DNA of 20,561 nucleotides from Actinomycetes bacterium (lineage in GTDB: Bacteria > Actinomycetota > Actinomycetes > S36-B12), in assembly GCA_030425745.1 (NCBI GenBank), contig JAUHZW010000010.1:1-20561 (forward strand), written 5' to 3'. The notes under the pieces are model-generated. The model was not told the origin of the DNA. It saw only the letters and a list, made by a program, of their open reading frames with translations, and searched no databases. The translations under genes and the position numbers were made by a program. Below, piece after piece: positions 13,399 to 20,561 of the stretch. Position 1 is the first letter of the stretch; each line of letters opens with the position of its first letter.

Positions 13399-15686
13399 GC
13401 GAGCACCAGGTCGAGCAGGCGTACGGCGAGGTGCTTGTCGAGTGGGTTGTTCCCGTTGCCGCACTTGGGCGACTGCACGCATGAGGGGCAGCCGGCGGAG
13501 CACTCGCAGGACGCGATCGCCTCGCGCGTGGCCGCAAGCCATGAACGCGCTGACCGGAATCCGCGGTCTGCGAAGCCGGCCCCGCCGGGGTATCCGTCGT
13601 ACACGAACACCGTGGGCTGGCCGGTGTCCGGATGGTGAGCGGTGGAGACGCCGCCGAGATCCCAGCGGTCGCACGTGGCGAACAGCGGCAGGATGCCGAT
13701 CGACGCGTGCTCGGCCGCGTGGGCGGCGCCGGGGATGTCGGCCGCGGGCACACCGGCGGCCACGACCGTGTCCTCGGGCAGCGTCCACCACACGGCCTGC
13801 GTGCGCAGCTCCTGCACCGGCAGGTCCAGCTGCTCCTCGCCCAGGTTCTGTCCGTTCGGTCGACGTCGCTGGAACGAGACCACCTGCGAGCTCACATCGA
13901 CAAGGCCGCGGTGCAGCACGCCGTCGGCACTGGAGTCGAGGGTGTCGACGATGCGGATGTCACTCACCGAACGTGCGAGGGTCGTGTAGTCGACGGGCTG
14001 CTCGACGACGACCGCGACCGAGTCCTCCAGATCGAGCGACTCGACCACGTGCGTCACGCCCTGGTGCACGTAGACCGCGCCGGCATGCACCATCGACGGT
14101 GCCGAGGATCGGTCGACGGTGCCGAGCAGTCGCCCGGTGCCCTCCTCGACCACCCGCACGCCCACGCCGCCCGTGCCCCGCAGATCCGTGAGGTCGCTGG
14201 CCCGCTCATTGCGTGTCCAGAACCAGCCGCGGGGGCGAGCACGCAGCCAGCCGGCAGCCACGAGCCCATCGAGCACCGCCCGCGCCGACGGCTCGAACCA
14301 GTCGAGGTCGGCTTCTGTCAGGGGCAGCTCCGCGGCAGCCGCGCACAGGTGCGGGGCCAGAACGTACGTGTTGCCCGGATCGAAGGAGTTGCCCTCGACA
14401 GGCTGCTCAACGACGACCTCCGGGTGATGCACCAGATAGGAGTCCAGCGGATCGTCGCGGGCGATGAAGACACCGGCTGCCGGTGCCCCGCGCCGCCCTG
14501 CGCGACCGAACTGCTGCCACAGGCTCGCGCGGGTGCCGGGCCAGCCGGCGACGAGGACGACGTCGAGCCCGCTGACATCGATGCCCATCTCCAGCGCGTT
14601 CGTGGTGGCGAGGGCTCGCACGGTGCCGTCGCGCAGCCGGGCCTCGAGGGCTCGGCGCTCCTCCGGCAGGTAGCCGCCACGGTAGGCCGCGACGCCCTCG
14701 ACGAGCTCAGGATCGACCTCGGTGAGCCGCTCGCGGGCCATCACCGATGTGGCCTCGGCGCCGCGACGCGAGCGCACGAAGGCGAGGGTCTGCCGGCCCT
14801 CGACCACGCAGTCGGCGATGAGGTCGGCGGTCTCGGCGAGTGCGCTGCGCCGACCCGGGGACGGAGCGCCGGGCACTGCTTCGAGTTCCGGGGGTTCCCA
14901 GAACCCGATCGACAGGCCGGTGCGCGGCGAGGCGTCGTCGACCACCGCCGTGACCGGCGCACCGATCAGGCGAGCTCCCGAGACGTCGGGCTCGGCCATC
15001 GTGGCCGAGGCGAGGAACACGACCGGTTCGGCGCCGTAGTGCGCGCAGATGCGTCGCAGGCGGCGCACGACGGCCGACACATGTGCGCCGGTGATCCCGC
15101 GGTACGCGTGGGCCTCGTCGATGATCACCATCCGCAGGCGGCGCAGGAAGCTCGCCCACGACTCGTGGCCCGGCAGCAGGGAGTGGTGCAGCAGGTCGGG
15201 GTTGCTCAGCACGTAGTTCGCGTGCTGACGGATCCATGGTCGATGGTCCGACGGGGTGTCTCCGTCATAGACCGCGGCCCGCAGCCACGGCAGGTCGAGG
15301 GCCTCCAGCCCGCGCAGCTGATCCTGGGCGAGGGCCTTGGTGGGGGAGAGATAGAGGACGGTCGCTCCGCGCCCGTTGAGGGCGCGGGTGCCGTCGAGCA
15401 CGTGGGCGAGGGCGGGCATGCCGAACGCGAGGCTCTTGCCTGAGGCGGTTCCGGTGGCCAGGGCCACGTGGCGTCCCGATCGGGCGAGGTCAGCGGCCTG
15501 CACCTGATGCCGCCACGGCTGCTCGATGGCGGGGAAAGCCTGCCGCACCTCGTCCGGGAGCCAGTCGGGCCAGTCGGCCGTGCCGGCCGCGCGCTCCGGC
15601 CGGGTATGGACGTGCACGAGCCGGTCGTCCCGGCCGTGGGCAAGGCGCTGCAGCAGCGCGTCGGCGTCCGTCCCGTCGTCATGCAT
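13371..15686 (-). CDS. DEAH-box helicase with DUF1998 Zn-binding C-terminus (MrfA/YprA-like, TIGR03817 type)
   Basis: 771 residues, ATG start, no clear ribosome-binding site. Superfamily 2 motifs in order: Q-like PWRHQVQAADLA, Walker A ALATGTASGKSLAF (77-85), YLSPTKALAQDQ, DEAH at 190-193 (VIIDEAHAYRG), FLASATM (224-230), then domain 2 with ALATNALEMGIDVSGLD and QQFGRAGRRG. The C-terminal DUF1998 domain carries CECSAGCPSC and KCG (Cys727, 729, 733, 736, 742), a four-Cys metal site. The architecture is that of Bacillus YprA/MrfA, which takes part in mitomycin-damage repair, and of Mycobacterium Rv3649. I infer a 3'-5' DNA helicase acting in repair; a link to pili is only positional. It is divergent from the BldG-like gene and convergent with the Tad operon. 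Confidence 0.93.
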   Translation of the reverse strand: MHDDGTDADALLQRLAHGRDDRLVHVHTRPERAAGTADWPDWLPDEVRQAFPAIEQPWRHQVQAADLARSGRHVALATGTASGKSLAFGMPALAHVLDGTRALNGRGATVLYLSPTKALAQDQLRGLEALDLPWLRAAVYDGDTPSDHRPWIRQHANYVLSNPDLLHHSLLPGHESWASFLRRLRMVIIDEAHAYRGITGAHVSAVVRRLRRICAHYGAEPVVFLASATMAEPDVSGARLIGAPVTAVVDDASPRTGLSIGFWEPPELEAVPGAPSPGRRSALAETADLIADCVVEGRQTLAFVRSRRGAEATSVMARERLTEVDPELVEGVAAYRGGYLPEERRALEARLRDGTVRALATTNALEMGIDVSGLDVVLVAGWPGTRASLWQQFGRAGRRGAPAAGVFIARDDPLDSYLVHHPEVVVEQPVEGNSFDPGNTYVLAPHLCAAAAELPLTEADLDWFEPSARAVLDGLVAAGWLRARPRGWFWTRNERASDLTDLRGTGGVGVRVVEEGTGRLLGTVDRSSAPSMVHAGAVYVHQGVTHVVESLDLEDSVAVVVEQPVDYTTLARSVSDIRIVDTLDSSADGVLHRGLVDVSSQVVSFQRRRPNGQNLGEEQLDLPVQELRTQAVWWTLPEDTVVAAGVPAADIPGAAHAAEHASIGILPLFATCDRWDLGGVSTAHHPDTGQPTVFVYDGYPGGAGFADRGFRSARSWLAATREAIASCECSAGCPSCVQSPKCGNGNNPLDKHLAVRLLDLVLAQPGLSAST

Positions 15687-15734
15687 CGCGCCATTGTGCG
15701 CTGCCGGGGTGACGCCCTATGCCAGAGTGGGCTC

Positions 15735-16070
15735 GTGGACTTCACCGTGAGCGTGTCGGAGCAGGACGGACGCAGCATCGTGACGGCCGCGGGGGAGCTG
15801 GACGCCCACGCCGCACCGGTGCTCGAGGCGCAGACCGGGCCGCTGTCTCGGCAGCCCGGTGGCCGGCTGATCATCGACCTGTCCGCGGTGGACTTCATCG
15901 ACTCGACCGGCCTGGGCGTTCTCGTCGCGGCCCTCAAGCACTCCCGCGAGGCCGACGGCACGCTCGACGTCGTCGTCGCGACGCCGCGCGTGCTGAAGGT
16001 GCTGGGTCTCACCGGCCTCGACGTCGTCATCCCCCTGCACTCGAGCCTGGCTGACGCCCTCGCCTCCTGA
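15735..16070 (+). CDS. BldG-like anti-sigma-factor antagonist (STAS domain)
   Basis: 111 residues from the GTG at 15735, in the position where the STAS fold begins (MDFTVSVSEQDGRSIVTAAG). The frame is open upstream, but that part overlaps the helicase gene. The domain has the order of SpoIIAA/RsbV proteins: GELDAHAAPVLEAQ, LIIDLSAVDFIDSTGLGVLV with Asp56-Ser57, and a C-terminal VLKVLGLTGLDVVIPL. Ser57 is the residue expected to be phosphorylated by a partner kinase/anti-sigma factor; in Streptomyces BldG the phosphorylated Ser is also at 57. When unphosphorylated it would bind the anti-sigma factor and free a sigma factor. Gene order (helicase - STAS - hppA - topA) is that of Streptomyces bldG. 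The adjacent anti-sigma gene of Streptomyces is absent here: the next gene is hppA. Confidence 0.92.
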   Translation: MDFTVSVSEQDGRSIVTAAGELDAHAAPVLEAQTGPLSRQPGGRLIIDLSAVDFIDSTGLGVLVAALKHSREADGTLDVVVATPRVLKVLGLTGLDVVIPLHSSLADALAS

Positions 16071-16120
16071 CCGCCCCCTGCGCGGTGCCGGGCATCAGTA
16101 GGGGAATGTGCTCTGCGTCC

Positions 16121-16144
16121 CACTATGTGGATATCCACATAGTG
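16121..16144. promoter_or_regulatory. perfect 24-base palindrome upstream of hppA (candidate operator)
   Basis: Half-site CACTATGTGGAT followed immediately by its complement ATCCACATAGTG, with no spacer and no mismatch. It lies 132 bases before the hppA start and about 50 after the STAS gene. The gap-free symmetry and the AT-rich content in a GC-rich gap point to a dimeric regulator rather than an RNA hairpin. Confidence 0.7.
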
Positions 16145-16159
16145 CAGGGCCATTCTGCG

Positions 16160-16165
16160 TAGACT
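16160..16165 (+). promoter_or_regulatory. candidate -10 element of hppA
   Basis: TAGACT fits the actinobacterial -10 consensus TANNNT. The -35 would fall within the right half of the palindrome at 16121-16144 and is not recognisable, as is common. If used, the transcript would begin near 16172 with a leader of about 105 bases, and a protein on the palindrome would overlap the -35 region. Confidence 0.3.
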
Positions 16166-16214
16166 TCGCCGAATCGCGAGCCGGACCGCCGGCGCGCGCT
16201 GTCGACCGTGGGGT

Positions 16215-16267
16215 CCACTGCCCGGGCCCTTCGACCAGCAGGGCCCACTGCCCGGGCCCTATGACCA
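16215..16267 (+). repeat. 30-base-period direct repeat forming alternative hairpins in the hppA leader
   Basis: 16215-16237 and 16245-16267 are copies (CCACTGCCCGGGCCCT, then TC or AT, then GACCA) with 2 differences in 23. AGGGCCC at 16240-16246 can pair either with GGGCCCT upstream (16224-16230, 9-base loop) or with GGGCCCT downstream (16254-16260, 7-base loop), but not both. The downstream hairpin ends 6 bases before the AAGGAG ribosome-binding site. Confidence 0.65.
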
Positions 16268-16276
16268 AGGAGACCC

Positions 16277-18577
16277 ATGATCGAGTTGAGCGGGGGCAAC
16301 ATGACGCTGGTCGTCATCGTTGCCGTCATCGCGCTGGCAGCTCTTGTCGTGGCCGGCCTCCTCGTGCGCCAGGTGCTGGCCGCGAGTGAGGGCACGCCGC
16401 GTATGCAGGAGATCGGTGCTGCCGTCCAGGAGGGGGCCGCGGCCTTCCTCAGCCGACAGTTCAAGACGTTGTCCATTTTCGCGGTCATCGTCTTCTTCGT
16501 CCTCTTCCTGCTCCCGGCGGATACGACGAGCGAGAAGATCGGCCGAAGCATCTTCTTCCTGGTGGGTGCGGTGTTCTCCGCCATCACCGGCTACATGGGC
16601 ATGTGGCTCGCCGTGCGCGGCAACGTCCGCGTGGCTGCCGCCGCCAACGAGTCCGGTGAGCAGAAGGCCATGAAGATCGCCTTCCGCACCGGTGGTGTGG
16701 CCGGCATGTTCACCGTCGGCCTCGGCCTGTTCGGTGCAGCGCTCGTCGTCCTCGTCTACCAGGGCGAGGCTCCCAAGGTCCTCGAGGGCTTCGGCTTCGG
16801 CGCCGCACTGCTCGCGATGTTCATGCGAGTCGGCGGTGGCATCTTCACCAAGGCCGCCGACGTCGGCGCTGACCTCGTCGGCAAGGTCGAGCAGGGCATC
16901 CCCGAGGACGACCCCCGCAACGCGGCGACCATCGCCGACAACGTGGGCGACAACGTCGGCGACTGCGCCGGTATGGCCGCGGACCTCTTCGAGTCCTACG
17001 CCGTCACGCTCGTCGCGGCCCTGATCCTGGGCGTCGCCGCGTTCGGCGACCTCGGCCTCGTCATCCCGCTGGTCATCCCCGCCATCGGTGTCATCACCGC
17101 CGTCATCGGCATCTTCGCGGTGTCCCCGCGCCCCGGCGATCGCTCCGGCATGGCATCGATCAACCGCGGATTCTTCATCTCCGCGGTCATCTCCGCGGTC
17201 CTCGTGGTGGCGGCCGTCTTCACCTGGGTGCCCGGCAGCTGGGAGGAGATCGAGGGCCTCAACGGCATCGCGGCGGCCGAGGCGGCCAACACCGTCAACC
17301 CCCGCCTGTTCGTCATCCTCGCGGTGATCATCGGCATCGTGCTGGCCGCTCTCATCCAGCAGCTGACGGCGTACTTCACCGAGACCAACCGCCGCCCGGT
17401 CGACGACGTCTCTAAGACCTCGCTCACCGGCCCGGCCACGGTCATCCTGTCCGGCATCTCGGTCGGTCTGGAGTCCGCGGTCTACTCCGCACTGCTCATC
17501 GGCGCGGCGGTGTACGGCGCGTACCTCGTCGGTGGCGGCGCGATCCTGCTGTCGCTCTTCGCGATCGCACTCGCTGGCACCGGCCTGCTGACCACCGTCG
17601 GCGTCATCGTCTCGATGGACACCTTCGGTCCGGTCTCCGACAACGCGCAGGGCATCGCCGAGATGTCCGGCGAGGTCCACGGCGAGGGCGCTGCCGTCCT
17701 CACCAGCCTCGACGCCGTCGGCAACTCCACCAAGGCCATCACCAAGGGCATCGCCATCGCGACCGCGGTCCTCGCCGCGACCGCGCTGTTCGGCTCCTTC
17801 CGCGATGCGATCTTCGGAGCGGTCGAGTCGATCGGCAACACCGATGCGGTCATGGCCGCCACGGATCCGGCGCAGTACTTCGGCATCCTCGACGTCGCCA
17901 ACCCGGCCAACCTCGTCGGCCTGATCATCGGCGCGGCGGTCGTCTTCCTGTTCTCCGGTCTGGCCATCAACGCGGTCTCGCGTGCCGCCGGTGCGGTCAT
18001 CTTCGAGGTGCGTCGCCAGTTCCGCGACCACCCCGGGATCATGGAGGGCACCGAGAAGCCCGAGTACGGCAAGGTCGTCGACATCGTCACGCGCGACTCG
18101 CTGCGTGAGCTCGTCACCCCGGGCATCCTCGCGGTGTTCACCCCGATCGCGGTCGGCTTCGGCCTCGGTGTGGGCGCCCTCGGCGCCTACCTCGCCGGCA
18201 CCATCGCCACGGGCGTGCTCATGGCGGTCTTCCTGTCGAACTCCGGCGGCGCGTGGGACAACGCCAAGAAGTTCGTCGAGGACGGCAACTTCGGCGGCAA
18301 GGGATCCGAGGCCCACGAGGCCACGGTCATCGGCGACACCGTCGGCGATCCGTTCAAGGACACCGCCGGCCCGGCCATCAACCCGCTGATCAAGGTCATG
18401 AACCTGGTCGCGCTGCTCATCGCGCCGGCCATCGTGACCATGAGCGTGGGCGCGTCGGCCAACGAGGGACTGCGGTGGGGCATCGCCCTCCTCGCGGCGC
18501 TGATCGTGGTCGTCGCGGTGGTCATCTCCAAGCGGCGTCCGATCGCCGTGAGTGAGGACACCCCGGCCAACGCCTAG
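16277..18577 (+). CDS. hppA: K+-independent H+-translocating inorganic pyrophosphatase
   Basis: 766 residues, ATG with AAGGAG 4 bases upstream. This integral membrane enzyme couples pyrophosphate hydrolysis to proton export. About 16 hydrophobic segments are present with the family's catalytic loops: GGGIFTKAADVGADLVGKVE (187-205), PEDDPRNAATIADNVGDNVG (209-228) and the C-terminal pattern GAWDNAKKFVEDG followed by GDTVGDPFKDTAGPAINPLI. The K+-dependence signature reads GNSTKAITKG (482-491) with Lys486 and Thr489, where K+-dependent forms have Ala and Gly; I therefore infer the K+-independent, proton-pumping class. Length is usual for actinobacterial enzymes. It sits downstream of the STAS gene, separated by 206 bases with a strong palindrome and leader repeats, so it has its own control. 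A terminator follows the stop. Confidence 0.97.
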   Translation: MIELSGGNMTLVVIVAVIALAALVVAGLLVRQVLAASEGTPRMQEIGAAVQEGAAAFLSRQFKTLSIFAVIVFFVLFLLPADTTSEKIGRSIFFLVGAVFSAITGYMGMWLAVRGNVRVAAAANESGEQKAMKIAFRTGGVAGMFTVGLGLFGAALVVLVYQGEAPKVLEGFGFGAALLAMFMRVGGGIFTKAADVGADLVGKVEQGIPEDDPRNAATIADNVGDNVGDCAGMAADLFESYAVTLVAALILGVAAFGDLGLVIPLVIPAIGVITAVIGIFAVSPRPGDRSGMASINRGFFISAVISAVLVVAAVFTWVPGSWEEIEGLNGIAAAEAANTVNPRLFVILAVIIGIVLAALIQQLTAYFTETNRRPVDDVSKTSLTGPATVILSGISVGLESAVYSALLIGAAVYGAYLVGGGAILLSLFAIALAGTGLLTTVGVIVSMDTFGPVSDNAQGIAEMSGEVHGEGAAVLTSLDAVGNSTKAITKGIAIATAVLAATALFGSFRDAIFGAVESIGNTDAVMAATDPAQYFGILDVANPANLVGLIIGAAVVFLFSGLAINAVSRAAGAVIFEVRRQFRDHPGIMEGTEKPEYGKVVDIVTRDSLRELVTPGILAVFTPIAVGFGLGVGALGAYLAGTIATGVLMAVFLSNSGGAWDNAKKFVEDGNFGGKGSEAHEATVIGDTVGDPFKDTAGPAINPLIKVMNLVALLIAPAIVTMSVGASANEGLRWGIALLAALIVVVAVVISKRRPIAVSEDTPANA

Positions 18578-18585
18578 GTTCACCA

Positions 18586-18630
18586 CCGAGGCCCGTGTTC
18601 CGTTCTGCGGGACACGGGCCTCGGCTATTT
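18586..18630 (+). terminator. intrinsic terminator after hppA
   Basis: Stem of 16 pairs (18586-18601 with 18609-18624, one T-G wobble) with a 7-base loop GTTCTGC. The perfect inner core CCGAGGCCCGTGT has its complement at 18612-18624. CTATTTT follows directly, giving the U-rich 3' flank. It begins 8 bases after the hppA stop. Confidence 0.88.
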
Positions 18631-18646
18631 TCCCCCTACGGGGGAA
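18630..18646. terminator. second small hairpin after hppA
   Basis: TTCCCCC (18630-18636) pairs with GGGGGAA (18640-18646) around a TAC loop. It overlaps the T-rich tail of the first terminator and may back it up. Confidence 0.45.
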
Positions 18647-18681
18647 GGTCCGACGAGCCGCGCCGACGGGGGTCGGTGAAG

Positions 18682-18712
18682 TTGACAGACCGACGGGTCG
18701 TACCGTCAGACT
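18682..18712 (+). promoter_or_regulatory. candidate topA promoter
   Basis: A perfect -35 TTGACA (18682-18687) is followed 19 bases later by CAGACT (18707-18712), five of six to TAGACT. An alternative TACCGT (18701-18706) is only 13 bases away and too close. Placement between the hppA terminator and the topA start is right; the long spacer makes it a moderate candidate. Confidence 0.45.
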
Positions 18713-18767
18713 CCGGACCCGAGCCGGACGACCCCGGCTGGAACCGACAGGAGAGGACGGACCGCAC

Positions 18768-20561
18768 GTGGCGGACAAGACCCTGGTGATCGTCGAGTCA
18801 CCGGCCAAGGCGAAGAAGATCGCGGGCTACCTGGGCCCCGACTACACCGTCATGGCGTCCGTCGGCCACGTCCGCGACCTGTGCTCCAAGGCGTCCGAAC
18901 TGCCCGCCGACGTGAAGAAGAAGCCGTGGGCCAAGCTCGCGGTCGACGTCGATGACCAGTTCCAGGCGTACTACGTCGTCCACGAGTCCAAGAAGAAGAC
19001 CATCGCCGACCTCAAGAAGGCCCTCAAGGACGCCGACGAGCTCCTGCTCGCCACCGATGAGGACCGCGAGGGCGAGGCCATCTCCTGGCACCTGATGGAG
19101 GTGCTGCGCCCGAAGGTCCCCGTCCAGCGCATGGTGTTCAACGAGATCACCCCGGAGGCCATCCGCGAGGCCGTGGAGAACCCCCGCGACCTGAACATGG
19201 AGCTGGTCGAGGCGCAGGAGACCCGCCGCATCGTCGACCGGCTGTATGGCTACCCGGTGTCCGAGGTGCTGTGGAAGAAGATCGGTCGCGAGGCCAAGTC
19301 CGCGGGCCGTGTGCAGTCCGTCGCCGTGCGGCTCGTCGTCGACCGGGAGCGCGAGCGCATCGCCTTCCGCGCCGCGAACTACTGGGACATCACCGGCACC
19401 TTCGGACCGGGTTCGTTCGATGCCAAGCTCAGCAGCCTCGACGGCGTGCGCATCGCATCCGGTGACAGCTTCGATGATCGCGGTGCTCTGAAGAAGGACT
19501 CCGTCGTCGTCCTCGATGAGACCCGCGCCACGACCCTTGCCTCCGAGCTCTCCGGGCAGCAGTTCACCGTGCGGTCCGTCGTGCAGAAGCCCGGGCAGCG
19601 CTCGCCCAAGGCCCCGTTCATCACCTCGACCCTGCAGCAGGAGGCGTCCAACCGTCTGCGCTGGGGCAGCCAGCGCACCATGCGGGTGGCGCAGAGCCTG
19701 TACGAGAACGGCTACATCACCTATATGCGAACCGACTCGGTGCACCTGTCCGAGCAGGCCGTCGCTGCGGCCCGCAATCAGGCTCGCGACCTCTACGGCC
19801 CTGAGTACGTCGCCGACGGCGTCCGCACCTACAAGAGCAAGGTGAAGAACGCCCAGGAGGCGCACGAGGCGATCCGCCCCGCCGGTGACGTCTTCCGCAC
19901 CCCCGGTGAGGTGTCCGGCGAGCTGAACGCCGACGAGTTCGCGCTCTACGACCTCATCTGGAAGCGCACGGTGGCGTCGCAGATGGCCAACGCCCAGGTC
20001 GCCACGACCACCATGAAGCTCGGCACGGTCATGGCCGACGGCACGGATGCGGAGTTCTCCGCGTCGGGCACCGTCGTGGTGTTCCCGGGTTTCTACGCGG
20101 CGCTGAAGGACATCACGGAGAACGACGACGAGGGCCGCGAGCTCCCCAGCCTGGGAGAGGGCGCTGCCGTCACCGCGGAGCACCTTGACCCCGAGGGCCA
20201 CACCACCAACCCGCCCTCGCGCTACACCGAGGCCAAGCTGGTCGCCAAGCTCGAGGAGCTCGGCATCGGCCGCCCCTCGACCTACGCGTCGATCATGTCG
20301 ACGATCGTCGACCGAGGCTATGTGTGGAAGAAGGGCTCGGCGCTGGTGCCCAGCTTCACCGCGTTCGCCGTGGTGCGCCTGCTGGAGGAGCACTTCACCC
20401 CGCTCATCGACTACAGCTTCACCGCGAACATGGAGGAGGTCCTCGACCTCATCTCGGTGGGCAAGGCCGATGGCGTCTCGCAGCTCGATGCGTTCTGGCG
20501 CGGCGGCCACACCGTCACCGGCGGAGACTTCCCCGGCGTCAAGCCGCTGACCGAAGACCTC
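18768..20561 (+). CDS. topA: DNA topoisomerase I (type IA), 3' end outside window
   Basis: 598 residues present, reaching the window edge in frame. The GTG at 18768 is followed by ADKTLVIVESPAKAKKIAGY, the canonical TopA beginning, and preceded by GGAGAGGA about 10 bases away. TopA relaxes negative supercoils through a 5'-phosphotyrosyl intermediate. The Toprim acidic residues are present (Glu10 in VIVESPAKA, the triad in LLLATDEDREGEAISWHL, 92-109), as is RLYGYPVSEVLWKKI. The catalytic Tyr is Tyr319 in YENGYITYMRTDSVHL, with Arg321 beside it. AQEAHEAIRPAG and LEELGIGRPSTYASIMSTI are further family blocks. The C-terminal part, which in actinobacteria lacks zinc fingers and has a Lys-rich tail, lies beyond the window. 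It is transcribed apart from hppA, behind a terminator. Confidence 0.97.
   Translation, partial: MADKTLVIVESPAKAKKIAGYLGPDYTVMASVGHVRDLCSKASELPADVKKKPWAKLAVDVDDQFQAYYVVHESKKKTIADLKKALKDADELLLATDEDREGEAISWHLMEVLRPKVPVQRMVFNEITPEAIREAVENPRDLNMELVEAQETRRIVDRLYGYPVSEVLWKKIGREAKSAGRVQSVAVRLVVDRERERIAFRAANYWDITGTFGPGSFDAKLSSLDGVRIASGDSFDDRGALKKDSVVVLDETRATTLASELSGQQFTVRSVVQKPGQRSPKAPFITSTLQQEASNRLRWGSQRTMRVAQSLYENGYITYMRTDSVHLSEQAVAAARNQARDLYGPEYVADGVRTYKSKVKNAQEAHEAIRPAGDVFRTPGEVSGELNADEFALYDLIWKRTVASQMANAQVATTTMKLGTVMADGTDAEFSASGTVVVFPGFYAALKDITENDDEGRELPSLGEGAAVTAEHLDPEGHTTNPPSRYTEAKLVAKLEELGIGRPSTYASIMSTIVDRGYVWKKGSALVPSFTAFAVVRLLEEHFTPLIDYSFTANMEEVLDLISVGKADGVSQLDAFWRGGHTVTGGDFPGVKPLTEDL

Noticed and set aside
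13632..15443. 603-codon plus-strand open frame inside the helicase gene
   Set aside because: Antisense to a fully conserved helicase; composition is typical of reversed GC-rich codons.
15694..15723. Promoter of the STAS gene (TTGTGC, 18 bases, TATGCC)
   Set aside because: The -10 does not fit TANNNT and the match is too weak to report as a feature.
16259..18808. 849-codon minus-strand open frame across hppA
   Set aside because: Asp/Arg/Glu/Gly repeats without hydrophobic core, the mirror image of the strongly GC3-biased hppA.
18798..20510. 570-codon minus-strand open frame across topA
   Set aside because: Antisense shadow; topA in the plus strand is continuous with catalytic Tyr and Toprim residues.

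Overview
The window is chromosomal DNA from a high-GC Gram-positive bacterium (Actinomycetota). Base composition, frequent GTG starts, four-base ATGA/GTGA gene overlaps and above all gene order support this. topA, proton-pumping pyrophosphatase, BldG-type STAS protein, DUF1998 helicase, TadE-like proteins, Flp-type pilin, TadC/TadB/TadA/Ssd, HAD-IB phosphatase, Fic-like protein, acetyl-CoA synthetase, a holin-like membrane protein and an epoxide-hydrolase-like protein form the neighbourhood I know from Streptomyces (topA-hppA-bldG) and Mycobacterium (Rv3646c to Rv3670). I cannot name the genus. No rRNA, tRNA, CRISPR array, transposase or prophage was seen, and no gap without a gene exceeds 300 bases.

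Left part (1-4996, minus strand): acs, a secreted protein of unknown function, nhaA, a holin-like membrane protein and an alpha/beta hydrolase cut by the window edge. They lie 0 to 48 bases apart and read as one transcription unit. The hydrolase has Gly where the family has its catalytic Ser or Asp. A Fic-like protein with a degenerate motif is divergent from acs; the two start codons lie only 37 bases apart around a perfect 10-base palindrome.

Accessory insert (about 5799-7692): between the conserved Fic-like and HAD genes sit two extra genes. One is an exported protein with a RebB (R-body, 'killing trait') domain; the other is a protein with an AbiEi-like N-terminus and a degenerate PD-(D/E)XK-type C-terminus. 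Three long inverted repeats, one at the 3' end of each successive plus-strand gene, share sequence modules. This is the most unusual part of the window.

Centre (8528-13398): a compact pilus operon, ssd-tadA-tadB-tadC, then a Flp-type pilin, a TadE-like minor pilin and a second TadE-like protein. ATP hydrolysis by TadA on the TadB/TadC platform would assemble the pilin. The set lacks a visible prepilin peptidase. A 20-bp stem-loop begins 16 bases after the pilin stop and could keep pilin output above that of the downstream genes. A DUF1998 (MrfA/YprA-like) helicase converges on the cluster and overlaps its last gene by 28 bases.

Right part (15735-20561, plus strand): a BldG-like anti-sigma-factor antagonist, the K+-independent type proton pyrophosphatase hppA, and DNA topoisomerase I (cut by the window edge). 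hppA is preceded by a perfect 24-base palindrome and by a GC-rich leader with a 30-base direct repeat able to form two mutually exclusive hairpins.
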